A DNA stretch of 6,737 nucleotides from Simkania sp. (lineage in GTDB: Bacteria > Chlamydiota > Chlamydiia > Chlamydiales > Simkaniaceae). A model generated the notes under the pieces. That model worked only from the letters and a program-made list of their open reading frames with translations, was not told the origin of the DNA and searched no databases. Positions 6,387-6,737 of this stretch are shown piece by piece (position 1 is the first letter of the stretch; the number at the start of each line of letters is the position of its first letter). The stretch is taken from NCBI GenBank assembly GCA_028281425.1, contig JANQJX010000162.1, positions 1-6,737 of the forward strand. Direction: 5' to 3'. The position numbers were made by a program, and so were the translations under genes.

Positions 6387-6392
6387 CACCTT
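6387..6392 (-). promoter_or_regulatory. Ribosome binding site AAGGTG
   Basis: The minus strand reads AAGGTG followed by five bases and the ATG at 6381-6379. It is the only G-rich element in an otherwise A/T leader, and it fixes this start. Confidence 0.65.
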
Positions 6393-6398
6393 ATTTTT

Positions 6399-6478
6399 AT
6401 TTTTAATAAACTAATTTTTATATGTAATATTTATTATAAAATATAATTTAATAAAATAAAAATTAATTTATTAAAAAT
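6399..6478. repeat. Long near-perfect AT palindrome in the 5' region of the orphan gene
   Basis: The arms at 6399-6421 and 6456-6478 pair at 22 of 23 positions; the one mismatch is C6411 against A6466. The 34-base centre holds a second perfect inverted repeat, ATTATA-AAA-TATAAT (6433-6447), almost concentric with the outer one. Only two of the 60 bases from 6421 to 6480 are G or C, so some symmetry is expected by chance, but a 22/23 match nested around a second repeat is more than low complexity usually gives. It could be a regulatory region, a cruciform-forming site or a small mobile-element remnant. Confidence 0.6.
6433..6438 (-). promoter_or_regulatory. Candidate -10 box TATAAT for the orphan gene
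   Basis: The minus strand reads a perfect TATAAT here, which would start transcription about 45 bases before the ATG at 6381. No convincing -35 is present, as the DNA is almost pure A/T. A matching TATAAT points rightward at 6442-6447. Confidence 0.4.
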
Positions 6479-6481
6479 GAC

Positions 6482-6737
6482 TCCAAAAAATAATTATTTG
6501 ATTTATAAGTCTTTAATAATCAACACACAAAAATATTTTTTAATTTTTCAAACACGAGCCCATTTTTTAAAAGTTTCTTGATAAAAATTTGAAATATCTG
6601 TGACTTCGAATATTCCAGTCGCTCTTTCTGCTCAAAAATAGTCGAGTAATGCGAGGGAATCTCGCCCTCACATTCTCACAGGTAGGGTCAAGAAATGGCG
6701 CGCGCATCTGTTGACCACGTTTCCATCTCCTGCCTCG
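6482..6737. other. Gene-free stretch ending in a GC-rich segment of unknown identity
   Basis: Bases 6482 to about 6600 are AT-rich with no gene. On the minus strand a short open stretch ends at a TGA (6548-6546) and reads ATGIFEVTDISNFYQETF and on to KKWARV, which looks like a natural protein C-terminus; an in-frame TGA lies near 6630. From 6641 to the edge, 54 of 97 bases are G or C. That part holds two mutually exclusive hairpins: GCGAG/CTCGC (6651-6665) and GAGGG/CCCTC (6653-6669). An ATG at 6695 (+) opens a frame MARASVDHVS that runs off the window, and the minus strand is also open from the edge for more than 50 codons. I cannot identify the element; a mobile element or the start of another locus is likely. 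Confidence 0.4.

Noticed and set aside
6601..6625. TTCGAAT resembling a tRNA T-loop
   Set aside because: There is no flanking T-stem, acceptor stem, anticodon arm or D-arm at the right distances on either strand.
1..6737. CRISPR array, rRNA or complete insertion sequence
   Set aside because: No regularly spaced repeats, no conserved rRNA segments and no transposase with matched terminal repeats were found on either strand.

Overview
The window is low-GC DNA (roughly a third G+C in the genes, lower between them) from what looks like a Gram-negative bacterium. The heptosyltransferase-like gene implies a lipopolysaccharide core. Two Asn/Ser/Thr-rich orphan proteins with disordered N-termini and no classical signal peptide, together with two transporters for drug-like solutes or peptides, fit a host-associated or intracellular organism such as an environmental chlamydia or a Legionella-like bacterium. 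This placement is inference; there is no rRNA or other marker gene to confirm it.

Layout from left to right. Bases 1-247 hold a possible 19-codon micro-ORF on the minus strand, several homopolymer tracts, and the leader of the first gene. Bases 248-844 (+) encode a 198-residue orphan with nine cysteines packed into 18 residues and a duplicated helical motif near the C-terminus. Bases 845-1503 have no convincing gene; there are traces that could be decayed coding sequence. Bases 1504-2745 (+) encode a 12-helix major facilitator of the drug:H+ antiporter type. Its end overlaps, tail to tail, a GT9 heptosyltransferase I-like gene (2693-3838, -). A 134-base divergent intergenic region carrying a clean operator-like inverted repeat separates that gene from a POT/PTR2-family transporter (3973-5289, +). 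A perfect 15-bp-stem terminator follows, shared with the convergent gene 5419-6381 (-), which encodes a 320-residue basic orphan protein. Upstream of that gene lies an extremely AT-rich nested palindrome with TATAAT boxes facing both ways. From about 6600 the composition jumps to about 56% G+C, and the window probably enters a different element there.

The three recognisable genes do not form an operon: strands alternate (+,-,+,-), so each is probably transcribed on its own. The most notable observation is in the POT transporter. It keeps the family scaffold and both signature regions, but the residues normally used for proton coupling are neutralised together: the second Glu of ExxER is Gln26, the TM4 Lys is Thr120 and the TM7 acidic residue is Asn241. 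It may therefore be proton-independent or carry a different substrate. The two orphan proteins are plausible secreted effectors, but only by inference.
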